Notes: generated from the letters alone by a model not told the origin. DNA of 27,444 nt from Lachnospiraceae bacterium UBA7109 (GCA_002492335.1 DKYD01000104.1:1-27444), one strand, 5' to 3'. Counted from the stretch's first letter, positions 1-7,179 are shown. Numbers and translations are program-made.

Positions 1-2
1 TA

Positions 3-191
3 CCAAAGATTACACCTCATGTATGCAGGCATACCTTTTGTTCCAACATGGCGAAATCTGGAATGAATCCAAAAACATTGCAGAAAATAATGGGACATTC
101 CGATATTGGTGTAACACTGAATACTTATACACATTTAGATTTTGAGGATATTCAAAAAGAAATGAAACAAGTATGTGATAGCGAGTTGTAA
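3..191 (+). CDS. Tyrosine recombinase/integrase, C-terminal end (partial)
   Basis: This is the last 62 codons of a phage- or ICE-type tyrosine integrase; the beginning lies outside the window. The frame reads HVCRHTF (HxxR motif of the catalytic domain), then LQKIMGHSDIGVTLNTYTHL, which holds the conserved GH and the tyrosine nucleophile (about residue 42 of the fragment). These are the catalytic-box signatures of the family, which cuts and rejoins attachment sites through a 3'-phosphotyrosine link. The gene runs toward the phosphatase gene and stops at the TAA at 189-191. No other element genes are visible, so the body of the integrated element should lie to the left of base 1. Family identity is sure; the type of element cannot be told from this fragment. 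Confidence 0.93.
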   Translation, partial: PKITPHVCRHTFCSNMAKSGMNPKTLQKIMGHSDIGVTLNTYTHLDFEDIQKEMKQVCDSEL

Positions 192-301
192 AGTTGTATA
201 TGACACATAGTTTTACAACCAATTTTACAACTTTTGGGCGGAATCTTATACCAAATTATGCTAAGATATGCCAATAACAAAGAAAATGAAATGTTGTAAA
301 A
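185..301. repeat. Cluster of GTTGTAAAA repeats at the integrase 3' end
   Basis: The 9-mer GTTGTAAAA occurs at 293-301 on the plus strand and perfectly on the minus strand at 211-219 and 223-231 (as TTTTACAAC). Two weaker copies, at 185-193 and 193-201, overlap the last integrase codons. Such short repeats next to an integrase gene resemble arm-type integrase or excisionase binding sites, and the element end (attR or attL) is expected here. That function is inferred; the core crossover site cannot be defined without the other end. Confidence 0.45.
234..262 (+). promoter_or_regulatory. Possible promoter for the phosphatase gene
   Basis: TTGGGC (234-239) and TATGCT (257-262) are separated by 17 bp, upstream of the phosphatase start at 350. 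The -35 box is poor, so this is a weak call. If real, it overlaps the integrase-side repeat cluster. Confidence 0.3.
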
Positions 302-349
302 ACGCTGAAAAATCAAGGAAAAACCTACAATCAAAGGAGTTTAAGATAT

Positions 350-817
350 ATGATAAAAGTATTATTTGTCTGCCACGGCAATATCTGTCGTTCGCCGATG
401 GCTGAATTTGTTTTAAAAGACATGACAGAAAAAAGGAGAATTGCAGATCAGTTTCTGATTGCCTCTGCGGCAACCAGTACCGAGGAAATTGGAAATCCGG
501 TGCATTACGGAACAAGAAACAAATTAAAACAATATGGGATTTCTACTGCAGGAAAATATGCGGTTCAACTCACCAGGAAGGATTACCAGAAATATGACTA
601 TATTTTGGGAATGGATCAGTGGAATATCCGAAATATTTCCCGAATCGTCGGAACAGATCCTCAGCAGAAGGTTCATCTTCTTTTAGATTATACGGATGAC
701 CCAAGGGATATTGCCGATCCATGGTATACCGGAAATTTTGACAGAACTTATGATGATATTGTAGAAGGCTGTGCAGCCTTTCTCGCATATCTTTCCAGGA
801 ACAATCTTATACACTAA
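350..817 (+). CDS. Low-molecular-weight protein tyrosine phosphatase
   Basis: This 155-residue protein belongs to the low-molecular-weight (arsenate reductase-like) phosphatase family, which removes phosphate from phosphotyrosine through a cysteinyl-phosphate intermediate in the cytoplasm. The P-loop CHGNICRS (CX5RS) sits at residues 8-15, right after the first strand as is typical. The general-acid aspartate lies in DPWYTGNFDRTYDDI, at about residue 123. The length is normal for the family. The ATG at 350 is preceded by AAAGGAG at suitable spacing. It stands alone, between an element end and the convergent ammonium transporter gene. No cognate tyrosine kinase is in view, so its substrate is unknown. 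The family call is firm; a role as arsenate reductase is unlikely because the tyrosine-phosphatase P-loop and DPW motif are intact. Confidence 0.93.
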   Translation: MIKVLFVCHGNICRSPMAEFVLKDMTEKRRIADQFLIASAATSTEEIGNPVHYGTRNKLKQYGISTAGKYAVQLTRKDYQKYDYILGMDQWNIRNISRIVGTDPQQKVHLLLDYTDDPRDIADPWYTGNFDRTYDDIVEGCAAFLAYLSRNNLIH

Positions 818-819
818 AA

Positions 820-846
820 ACCGGCGCATCATGCGCCGGTAATCAA
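820..846 (-). terminator. Intrinsic terminator of the Amt-PII gene
   Basis: A perfect 9-bp stem (820-828 with 832-840, ACCGGCGCA and its complement) has a 3-nt loop. On the minus strand it is followed by TTTTTAG, which fits a terminator for the ammonium transporter gene. On the plus strand the tail is AATCAATTC, so it would be weak for the phosphatase gene. Confidence 0.8.
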
Positions 847-871
847 TTCATCGATTCTCCATTCGGATCAG

Positions 872-2620
872 TTATTCTACATCCTGCAATGCATCAAAGT
901 CCTCTTCTCCTGTACGGATCTTTACAACCTTATCTACATTGTATACGAAAATCTTACCATCTCCGATATGTCCGGTATAAAGGGCTTTCTTTGCTGCTTC
1001 AATCACAGCATCAACCGAAATCTCACCAACAACAACTTCAAGTTTTACTTTCGGAAGCAATGTTACATCCAACTCAACACCACGGTATTTTTCTCCGGCT
1101 CCCTTCTGGACGCCACATCCCATAACCTGTGTAACCGTCATACCGGTTACACCAAGATCATTCATCGCTTTCTTCACACGTTCATAACGAGACAGTTTTG
1201 CAATAATAACAATCTTATGTATACCTGTATCCACAACATCCGGCATTTTGACAACCTTAACAGCCGCAGCCTTTTTCACCTCAGATGCCGCCTCATAATC
1301 CTCTGTTCCAAGATGTGTATTTTCATTAACTTCCATATTCATTGTATTGGAAACATCCATAATACTGAATCCTGAGTAAGCAGACGGAAGGCCATGCTCG
1401 GTTGCATCCAGGCCAATAATCTCTTCCTCCTCTGTTACACGCAGTCCTACAATTGCCCGGATTGCCAGGAATGTAAGCGTTATCATCACAGCTGTCCATG
1501 CACATACACTTAAAATACCAATAATCTGCTTTCCAAGAAGATCAAATCCACCGCCGTAGAACAGTCCGGTAAATGTGTCATTGCCCGGAGCTTTCGTTGT
1601 TGCAAAAAGACCTGTTGCAAATGTACCCCAGATACCATTCATAAAGTGAACGGCTACTGCTCCTACCGGATCGTCTACACGAAGCTTGTAATCCAGAAGC
1701 CATACGCCAAATACAACAAGAACGCCTGCTACTGCACCAATTATAATTGCTCCAAATGCATCCGTAACATCACAGGGAGCGGTAATAGCAACCAGACCTG
1801 CCAGAGATGCATTCAGACACATGGAAACATCCGGTTTTCCATATCTTATCCATGTAAACACCATACATACTACGGTCGCGATTGCAGGCGCAATCGTTGT
1901 TGTAACAAAAATCGAACCCAGCTGTTCTACACTCGTTGCAGCCGCACCGTTAAATCCATACCAGCCCAGCCAGAGAATAAACACACCAAGACATCCAAGC
2001 GGGAGATTATGACCCGGAAATGCATTTACTTTTGTAATTTTTCCACTCTTATCCTTTGTAAACTTTCCAATACGAGGTCCTAATATCTTTGCACCGATCA
2101 ATGCACTCAGACCACCAACCATATGAATTGCACAGGAACCTGCAAAATCATGAAAGCCCATCTGTGAAAGCCAGCCGCCTCCCCAGATCCAGTGTGCCTC
2201 TACCGGATAAATCAGCGCGGAAATCACTCCGGAATAAATACAATAGGATAAAAACTTTGTCCTCTCCGCCATTGCTCCGGATACAATCGTTGCAGTTGTC
2301 GCACAAAATACCAGGTTGAATACAAAGTTGGACCAGTCAAAATTTGCATAATTGGTAAAAATATCAAACCCCGGTTTACCAATCAGTCCAACCATATCTT
2401 CTCCAAGAAGAAGACTGAAGCCGATCAGAATAAACACAACTGTACCAATACAGAAATCCATCAGATTCTTCATCAGAATGTTTCCTGCATTTTTTGCTCT
2501 GGTAAATCCAGTCTCTACCATAGCAAATCCCGCCTGCATCCAGAATACCAACGCGGCTCCGATTAAAAACCAGACGCCAAACACCTCACCACTTATTGCA
2601 CTCATAATCTCTTCTGCCAT
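872..2620 (-). CDS. amt: Ammonium transporter fused to a C-terminal PII signalling domain
   Basis: This 582-residue protein joins an Amt/Rh-type ammonium channel (about residues 10-400) to a complete GlnB/GlnK-like PII domain (about 468-582). The channel part has the twin pore histidines, H166 in DFAGSCAIHMVGG and H325 in AVHFMNGIWG, and the usual run of membrane helices. The PII part starts IHKIVIIAKLSRYERV, has a T-loop KGAGEKYRGVE with a tyrosine at 512 in the position that is uridylylated in proteobacterial PII, and ends with the family motif TGHIGDGKIFVYNVDKVVKIRTGEE. In most bacteria amt and glnK are neighbours and GlnK plugs the pore when nitrogen is plentiful; here the regulator is built in. 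A linker of about 60 residues with AAAVKVVKMP joins them. ATG at 2618-2620 follows GGAGGAGGG. The gene is monocistronic, with its own promoter and a structured leader. Fusion and family are sure; the control mode is inferred. Confidence 0.96.
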   Translation of the reverse strand: MAEEIMSAISGEVFGVWFLIGAALVFWMQAGFAMVETGFTRAKNAGNILMKNLMDFCIGTVVFILIGFSLLLGEDMVGLIGKPGFDIFTNYANFDWSNFVFNLVFCATTATIVSGAMAERTKFLSYCIYSGVISALIYPVEAHWIWGGGWLSQMGFHDFAGSCAIHMVGGLSALIGAKILGPRIGKFTKDKSGKITKVNAFPGHNLPLGCLGVFILWLGWYGFNGAAATSVEQLGSIFVTTTIAPAIATVVCMVFTWIRYGKPDVSMCLNASLAGLVAITAPCDVTDAFGAIIIGAVAGVLVVFGVWLLDYKLRVDDPVGAVAVHFMNGIWGTFATGLFATTKAPGNDTFTGLFYGGGFDLLGKQIIGILSVCAWTAVMITLTFLAIRAIVGLRVTEEEEIIGLDATEHGLPSAYSGFSIMDVSNTMNMEVNENTHLGTEDYEAASEVKKAAAVKVVKMPDVVDTGIHKIVIIAKLSRYERVKKAMNDLGVTGMTVTQVMGCGVQKGAGEKYRGVELDVTLLPKVKLEVVVGEISVDAVIEAAKKALYTGHIGDGKIFVYNVDKVVKIRTGEEDFDALQDVE

Positions 2621-2639
2621 AATAACCCTCCTCCGTCAT

Positions 2640-2689
2640 AAAAAACGGAGCCGGGACACTTTTATCCTAAAAGCACCCTTGCTCCGTTT
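2640..2689 (-). promoter_or_regulatory. Terminator-like hairpin just upstream of the Amt-PII start (candidate attenuator)
   Basis: On the minus strand AAACGGAGC (2689-2681) pairs with GCTCCGTTT (2651-2643). Internal pairing of GGG/CCC and CTTTT/AAAAG closes on the loop AGGAT. The stem is followed directly by a T-run ending at 2640, and the ribosome binding site begins only a few bases later. An intrinsic terminator inside the leader of the gene it precedes is the layout of transcription attenuation. No competing antiterminator was identified with certainty. Confidence 0.6.
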
Positions 2690-2704
2690 CTTTCCTTTGA
2701 CATT

Positions 2705-2752
2705 TTATTTATAAGTGATAAAAAAAGAAGCTATGGATATATCCACATCCAT
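2705..2752 (-). CDS. Possible leader peptide in the Amt-PII leader
   Basis: A small frame on the minus strand reads MDVDISIASFFITYK followed by TAA (2707-2705). GGAG (2758-2755) is only 2 nt before the ATG but 8 nt before the GTG at 2746, so a 13-codon GTG-started peptide is the better reading. The codons overlap the first hairpin of the leader, so translation could alter its folding. No family is recognised and there is no run of a single amino acid codon. Treat as a candidate only. Confidence 0.25.
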   Translation of the reverse strand: MDVDISIASFFITYK

Positions 2753-2753
2753 A
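2720..2753 (-). promoter_or_regulatory. First terminator-like hairpin in the Amt-PII leader
   Basis: On the minus strand TATGGAT pairs with ATCCATA across a short loop (about 2753-2732). GCTTC and a run of seven T (2726-2720) follow. With the second hairpin at 2640-2689, this gives two T-tailed stems in a leader of about 148 nt. Confidence 0.45.
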
Positions 2754-2775
2754 ACTCCTTTGTTATACAAACCGT

Positions 2776-2804
2776 ATGATAGCACGATATTTCAGTGTTG
2801 TCAA
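2776..2804 (-). promoter_or_regulatory. Promoter of the Amt-PII gene
   Basis: On the minus strand TTGACA (2804-2799) and TATCAT (2781-2776) are 17 bp apart, a near-consensus vegetative promoter. Transcription would begin near 2768, giving a leader of about 148 nt before the start codon at 2620. Confidence 0.75.
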
Positions 2805-2835
2805 CCTTGCACTTCAAAAAATACAATTTCACACC

Positions 2836-2864
2836 TTGACAACAGTCCGAAATCAGACTATACT
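2836..2864 (+). promoter_or_regulatory. Promoter of the marR-MATE operon
   Basis: A perfect TTGACA (2836-2841) and TATACT (2859-2864) stand 17 bp apart, pointing to the MarR gene at 2927. The spacer is almost entirely filled by a palindromic operator. Confidence 0.85.
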
Positions 2865-2893
2865 ATTTCAATGTCAAAGTCTGAAATCAGACT
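2844..2893 (+). promoter_or_regulatory. Two palindromic operators, probably for the MarR regulator
   Basis: AGTCTGAAATCAGACT (2878-2893) is a perfect 7+2+7 palindrome. AGTCCGAAATCAGACT (2844-2859) is the same site with one change. The first copy to be read lies between -35 and -10, the second just after the start of transcription. Their centres are 34 bp apart, about three helical turns, so two dimers could sit on the same face. Binding by the MarR protein encoded next door is inferred from position and symmetry. Confidence 0.75.
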
Positions 2894-2926
2894 TTTTCTT
2901 ATAGCAATCCGGAGGAACACAAATTT

Positions 2927-3370
2927 ATGAATCTTCTTATGTATCAGGAATTAAAAGAATACAACAGAATTCACAAGGAAATGAATAACATTTATCATGA
3001 CATTGCCCTGAAGCTCGGATTATCAGACAGTGCCTTTGATATTTTCTATGCCATTGCGGAATATGGAGATGATTGTACACAACGGGATATTTGCCAGATG
3101 AGTTATATCAGCAAACAGACGATACACTCCTCGATCCAAAAGCTCGAACAGGAAGAATATATCTTCTTAAAAAAAGGAACCGGGCGCAGCAGGCATATTT
3201 TCCTCACTCCCAAAGGAGAATCTCTTCTACGCGAAAAGATACTGCCGGTTATCGAAATTGAAAATAAGTCTTTTACGGACATGACTCCGGAAGAATCCGC
3301 AGAGCTTCTGCGGTTAAGCAACAAATATGCATCCAGATTAAGAGAACATGCAGACTCGCTATCGTTTTAA
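2927..3370 (+). CDS. MarR family transcriptional regulator
   Basis: This 147-residue protein has the MarR winged-helix layout. An N-terminal helix for dimerisation is followed by the helix-turn-helix at about residues 50-75 (CTQRDICQMSYISKQTIHSSIQKL) and a basic wing at about 78-95 (IFLKKGTGRSRHIFLTPKG), with C-terminal helices closing the dimer. MarR proteins usually repress their own operon and an efflux pump and let go of DNA when a small ligand binds. Here two palindromes flank its own -10 box and a MATE pump gene follows 26 bp downstream, so autorepression with pump control is the simple reading. GGAGG at 2911-2915 precedes the ATG by 11 nt, slightly long. The ligand is unknown. Confidence 0.92.
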   Translation: MNLLMYQELKEYNRIHKEMNNIYHDIALKLGLSDSAFDIFYAIAEYGDDCTQRDICQMSYISKQTIHSSIQKLEQEEYIFLKKGTGRSRHIFLTPKGESLLREKILPVIEIENKSFTDMTPEESAELLRLSNKYASRLREHADSLSF

Positions 3371-3396
3371 TTATACACAAAGTGCAGGTGAACACA

Positions 3397-4725
3397 ATGA
3401 AAATCCAATTATCCGATCATTTTACTTATAAAAAATTATTAAAATTTGTCATGCCTTCAATTATCATGATGATTTTTACATCCATCTATGGTGTTGTAGA
3501 CGGATTATTTGTTTCTAATTTTGTAGGAAAGACAGCTTTTGCAGCCATCAATCTGATCATGCCCTTCCTGATGGGTATCAGTGCACTGGGATTCATGATC
3601 GGAACCGGAGGAAGCGCCATTGTCGCAAAAACTCTCGGTGAAGGAAACAAAGAAATGGCAAATAAGTATTTTTCGATGCTTGTTTATGTAACAATCATCG
3701 GAGGACTCATCATTTCCACTCTGGGATTTATCTTTATACGCCCTGTCAGCATCTTTTTAGGCGCCTCCGGCACACTTTTGGAAAACTGCGTCCTGTATGG
3801 ACGGGTTACACTGATATCCCTGACAGCCTTTATGCTTCAGAATGTATTCCAAAGCTTCTTTGCTACTGCCGAGAAATCAAAGCTTGGACTTTATGTCATA
3901 ATTGCCGCCGGCGTAACCAACATGGTACTCGACTTCTTATTTGTTGCTGTGCTGCGCCTGGGAATTGCCGGCGCTGCAGTTGCCACCGCAACAAGTGAAT
4001 TTATCGGTGGATTGTTTCCGGTTTTCTATTTTTCAAGAAAAAACAACAGTCTTTTAAGATTGACCGGTATGTATTTTGACGGACGGACACTGTTAAAAGC
4101 ATGTGCTAATGGTTCTTCCGAACTAATGACGAACCTGTCCATGTCTATCGTAAATACTTTATATAATTTTCAGCTCATGAAGCTTGCCGGAGAAAATGGC
4201 ATTGCAGCATATGGTACAATCATGTATGTAAACTTTATTTTTATATCTATCTTTCTTGGTTATTCCATCGGAAGTGCGCCGATTATCGGCTATCACTACG
4301 GAGCCGGAAATCATGCAGAGCTTAAGAATCTTTTCCGTATCAGTCTGCGACTTGTAGGCTGCTGTGGAATAACACTTGTAATTCTGGCACAAATTCTTGC
4401 TGTGCCGCTTGCTGACATATTTGTAGGTTACGATGCGGAACTTTTTGATTTGACCTGCCATGGATTTCGTCTATATTCACTGGCGTTCCTGATCAACGGC
4501 TTTAACATCTTTGGTTCGGCATTCTTTACCGCACTCAGCAATGGGGCTGTATCCGCCGCTATTTCCTTCCTGCGGACGCTGGTATTCCAGATAGCTGTTG
4601 TACTGCTTCTTCCGCTTGTTCTCGGAATTAACGGCATATGGCTGGCAGTCGCTGTGGCTGAAGCACTGACGCTGCTTGTAACAATTACCTTCTTCGCACA
4701 AAAAAGGAACGTGTATCATTATTAA
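3397..4725 (+). CDS. MATE family multidrug efflux transporter
   Basis: This 442-residue inner-membrane protein has the twelve-helix MATE pattern in two similar halves: the N-half begins LLKFVMPSIIMMIFTSIYGVVDGLFVS and the C-half repeats this pattern around LYNFQLMKLAGENGIAAYG. Such pumps export cationic drugs or metabolites by cation antiport. The closest well-known relatives are MepA-like proteins of Firmicutes. ATG at 3397 is preferred because AGGTG (3386-3390) stands 6 nt upstream; a GTG at 3382 would add five residues but has no ribosome binding site. It is cotranscribed with the MarR gene upstream. The substrate cannot be read from sequence. Confidence 0.92.
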   Translation: MKIQLSDHFTYKKLLKFVMPSIIMMIFTSIYGVVDGLFVSNFVGKTAFAAINLIMPFLMGISALGFMIGTGGSAIVAKTLGEGNKEMANKYFSMLVYVTIIGGLIISTLGFIFIRPVSIFLGASGTLLENCVLYGRVTLISLTAFMLQNVFQSFFATAEKSKLGLYVIIAAGVTNMVLDFLFVAVLRLGIAGAAVATATSEFIGGLFPVFYFSRKNNSLLRLTGMYFDGRTLLKACANGSSELMTNLSMSIVNTLYNFQLMKLAGENGIAAYGTIMYVNFIFISIFLGYSIGSAPIIGYHYGAGNHAELKNLFRISLRLVGCCGITLVILAQILAVPLADIFVGYDAELFDLTCHGFRLYSLAFLINGFNIFGSAFFTALSNGAVSAAISFLRTLVFQIAVVLLLPLVLGINGIWLAVAVAEALTLLVTITFFAQKRNVYHY

Positions 4726-4726
4726 A

Positions 4727-4757
4727 GACGTAGTAAAGTTTACAGCTTTACTACGTC
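4727..4757. terminator. Hairpin after the MATE gene
   Basis: A perfect 12-bp stem, GACGTAGTAAAG (4727-4738) with CTTTACTACGTC (4746-4757), has a 7-nt loop and begins one base after the stop codon. There is no good T-run on the plus strand; on the minus strand TTTAATAATG follows. It may protect the 3' end or help the next hairpin terminate. Confidence 0.55.
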
Positions 4758-4777
4758 CCTGATTAAAAATATCGTAT

Positions 4778-4821
4778 GCCTGATCATCCAATATCCGGAT
4801 TCAATCGGGCTTTTCTATTTT
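4778..4821 (+). terminator. Intrinsic terminator of the marR-MATE operon
   Basis: GCCTGAT (4778-4784) pairs with ATCGGGC (4804-4810) with one G-U pair, and an inner ATCC/GGAT helix extends it. TTTTCTATTTT follows. The fold is better on the plus strand, because the minus-strand copy has a C-A mismatch. Confidence 0.6.
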
Positions 4822-5321
4822 ATAAGCACCTTCTCAATCTCTGCAATGTACATCGTATGGTAATCCTTATCCGGATACCATTTTGTGTCATTTTCTTTCT
4901 CATCAAAGCATTCCGGCTGCATTTCCTGATGATAAAGCTTCCGGCACACCAGAATCATCTCTGCCTCTTCTATGCCGACGGTACCGTCTGTCACAAATGG
5001 GTGAAGTCCTGCTTCTGCCCATTTATCTTCCACATCTCTTCCACTCACACTGCCGCATACATTCAATGCTTTTCTGTAATCCTCTGCCAAAAAGGATAAT
5101 GTAAATTTATCTGCATGATCGATAAATTTCTTCGTATAACGCTGTGGACGGATATATGCAGTCGCCACATTTTTGCCCCACATAATACCCAGCCCGCCCC
5201 AACTCGCTGTCATCGTATTACTTTTTTTCTCATCTCCTGCTGTCACTAACATCCATTGTCTGCCGATCTTTTCAAACGGATTAAATTCCAGATCAGCACA
5301 TGATACCTCATGAAATTCCAT
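4815..5321 (-). CDS. Flavin reductase family protein (FMN-binding split barrel)
   Basis: This 168-residue protein resembles the flavin reductase-like FMN-binding family. The region NPFEKIGRQWMLVTAGDEKKSNTMTASWGGLGIMW matches the conserved beginning, where an FMN-binding loop (TMTASWG) follows the first strands. Then AYIRPQRYTKKFIDHADKFTLSFL and SGRDVEDKWAEAGL follow, typical of this family in Firmicutes. It probably binds FMN and carries out NAD(P)H-linked or electron-transfer reduction; the partner is unknown. Its ATG (5321-5319) lies upstream of the stop of the preceding gene (5310-5308), a 14-bp overlap that suggests coupled translation. It is the last gene of the tyrosine T-box operon. 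Confidence 0.85.
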   Translation of the reverse strand: MEFHEVSCADLEFNPFEKIGRQWMLVTAGDEKKSNTMTASWGGLGIMWGKNVATAYIRPQRYTKKFIDHADKFTLSFLAEDYRKALNVCGSVSGRDVEDKWAEAGLHPFVTDGTVGIEEAEMILVCRKLYHQEMQPECFDEKENDTKWYPDKDYHTMYIAEIEKVLIK

Positions 5322-5931
5322 ATTTTTTCAAATCCACCTTTCCATCTGTCACTTTTATTCCTTCTGCTTTCAGGAGCTCTTCCTGCACTTTCGCTCCTCC
5401 AAATGCAAATGCTCCGGACAATTCTCCTTTTGCATTTACCACCCGGTAGCACGGAATCGAATCCGGATCCGGATTTCTGTGCAACGCATTTCCGACCGCC
5501 CTTGCCATTTTTTTGTCACCGGCAAGCTCTGCGATCTGGCCATACGTCGCAACCCTTCCTCTGGGAATCTTTTTTACTGCCTTATAAATTCTTTTGGATG
5601 GACTGTCCGTAACAAGATCGTAGCTCTCAGATATCATTCTCCGGATATCCGCATCCGGGACGGTCCCGTCCAAAAGAATCGTATTCCAGTGTTCCTTATT
5701 CTGGTGCCAGCCTGCGATTACAGATTTATATGCAGACCTCCAGAAATCTCTCCACTCCGGAGAGACTTTTACATTAAGATGAACAACTCCATCTTTTACA
5801 TAAGTCCAGAGGAATGCTTTCTTACTGCCCTTAACTCTTACCAGCTGCCAGTTCGGATCATGAAATGGCGCTTCCTGATATGTGTCAGGGAAAGAAAGTC
5901 CAAAAGCCAGCGCCTCTTCTCTCGTTCTCAA
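5308..5931 (-). CDS. YjbR/MmcQ-like domain fused to methylated-DNA-protein cysteine methyltransferase
   Basis: Two domains can be read in 207 residues. The first (about 1-108; FPDTYQEAPFHDPNWQLVRVKGSKKAFLW and WRSAYKSVIAGWHQNKEHWNTILLDG) resembles the YjbR/MmcQ (CyaY-like fold) family, thought to bind DNA. The second (about 112-190) is the alkyltransferase domain: Y130 in VATYGQIA, the arginine finger in RAVGNAL, and the acceptor cysteine C161 in PCYRVV. The cysteine shows a true methyl acceptor rather than an alkyltransferase-like protein, where tryptophan replaces it. The usual motif is PCHRV, so the tyrosine is a mild variant. It should repair O6-methylguanine by suicidal transfer. It starts 21 bp after tyrS and overlaps the flavin reductase gene. 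The fusion is clear; cooperation of the two domains is inferred. Confidence 0.9.
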   Translation of the reverse strand: MRTREEALAFGLSFPDTYQEAPFHDPNWQLVRVKGSKKAFLWTYVKDGVVHLNVKVSPEWRDFWRSAYKSVIAGWHQNKEHWNTILLDGTVPDADIRRMISESYDLVTDSPSKRIYKAVKKIPRGRVATYGQIAELAGDKKMARAVGNALHRNPDPDSIPCYRVVNAKGELSGAFAFGGAKVQEELLKAEGIKVTDGKVDLKKYGIS

Positions 5932-5952
5932 TGTCCACCCTCCTTTTCAGGG

Positions 5953-7179
5953 CTAAGCTGTTGTCATAATTCTTCGGAAATTTTTCTTTCCTTTTTTCAA
6001 TACAATTCCTTCTCCCGCAAATGTATCTGCTGCAAATGCCTGATAAATATCTGTAACTTTCTCTCCGTCTACAGCTACACCGCCCTGCTGAACCGCACGC
6101 CGTGCCTCAGATTTGGATGGGACAAGACCACTCTTTACAAGAACAGTAAGAATATCAATGGATCCGTCCGTAAAATCTGCACCTGTTAATGTCGTAGTTG
6201 GCATATCTGCTGCCGCTCCCTGACTGAATAATGCCTTCGCTGCGTCCTGTGCTTTCTTTGCCTCTTCCTCTCCATGAACCAGCTTGGTAAGCTCGTAAGC
6301 GAGAATCTCTTTTGCAGTATTCAGCTGTGCGCCTTCCCAGGAATCCATCTTGTCAATTTCTTCAAGTGGAAGGAAGGTCAGCATACGGATACATTTTAAC
6401 ACATCTGCGTCCGCTACATTTCTCCAATACTGGTAGAATTCAAACGGTGAAGTCTTCTCCGGGTCAAGCCAGACAGCGCCGCTCTGCGTCTTACCCATTT
6501 TCTTTCCTTCCGAATTCAGAAGCAGTGTAATTGTCATGGCACTTGCGTTCTTGCCAAGCTTGCGTCGGATCAATTCTGTACCGCCAAGCATATTACTCCA
6601 CTGGTCGTCGCCGCCAAACTGCAGATTACAGCCATATTTCTGATATAATGCATAGAAGTCATAGCTCTGCATAATCATATAATTGAACTCAAGGAAGCTT
6701 AAACCCTTCTCCATTCTCTGCTTATAACACTCAGCCGCCAGCATACGGTTGACGGAAAAATGTGCTCCAACATCACGAAGCACCTCAATATAATTCAAAT
6801 CGAGCAGCCAGTCCGCATTGTTTACCATCAGTGCCTTTCCTTCTGAAAAATCAATAAAACGGCTCATCTGCTTCTTAAAACATTCACAGTTGTGCTGAAT
6901 AGTCTCTTTTGTCATCATCTGGCGCATATCCGTTCTTCCGGACGGATCCCCGATCATAGCTGTACCTCCGCCAATTAAGGCAATCGGCTTATTGCCTGCC
7001 TCCTGAAGACGCTTCATCAGACAAAGCGCCATAAAGTGTCCAACGTGAAGACTGTCTGCGGTCGGGTCAAATCCAATATAAAAAGTTGCCTTTCCATTAT
7101 TTACCAGTTCCCGGATTTCTTCTTCATCTGTTACCTGTGCAATTAACCCTCTTGCCTGTAACTCTTCATAAATTCCCAT
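5953..7179 (-). CDS. tyrS: Tyrosyl-tRNA synthetase
   Basis: This 408-residue class I synthetase charges tRNA-Tyr with tyrosine. The HIGH-type signature is HVGH (residues 45-48) in GFDPTADSLHVGH, and the KMSKS-type loop is KMGKT (227-231). YMIMQSYDFYALYQKYGCNLQFGGDDQWSN is the family tyrosine pocket. The C-terminus is an S4 RNA-binding domain (VKSGLVPSKSEARRAVQQGGVAVDGEKV). Length is normal for the bacterial enzyme. The ATG follows AAAGGAG. It is preceded, 60 bp upstream, by the DUF3267 gene and both are under the tyrosine T-box at 7899-8180, so expression should rise when uncharged tRNA-Tyr accumulates. Confidence 0.97.
   Translation of the reverse strand: MGIYEELQARGLIAQVTDEEEIRELVNNGKATFYIGFDPTADSLHVGHFMALCLMKRLQEAGNKPIALIGGGTAMIGDPSGRTDMRQMMTKETIQHNCECFKKQMSRFIDFSEGKALMVNNADWLLDLNYIEVLRDVGAHFSVNRMLAAECYKQRMEKGLSFLEFNYMIMQSYDFYALYQKYGCNLQFGGDDQWSNMLGGTELIRRKLGKNASAMTITLLLNSEGKKMGKTQSGAVWLDPEKTSPFEFYQYWRNVADADVLKCIRMLTFLPLEEIDKMDSWEGAQLNTAKEILAYELTKLVHGEEEAKKAQDAAKALFSQGAAADMPTTTLTGADFTDGSIDILTVLVKSGLVPSKSEARRAVQQGGVAVDGEKVTDIYQAFAADTFAGEGIVLKKGKKNFRRIMTTA

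Noticed and set aside
2640..2752. ANTAR-type two-hairpin antiterminator in the Amt leader
   Set aside because: The apical loop of the second hairpin is the five-base AGGAT, not the six-base loop with conserved A1 and G4 expected for ANTAR targets.
2776..2804. Sigma-54 promoter for the ammonium transporter
   Set aside because: No GG-N10-GC element was seen; a clear TTGACA-17-TATCAT vegetative promoter is present.
3382..3396. GTG start for the MATE gene
   Set aside because: No ribosome binding site precedes it, whereas AGGTG stands 6 nt before the ATG at 3397.
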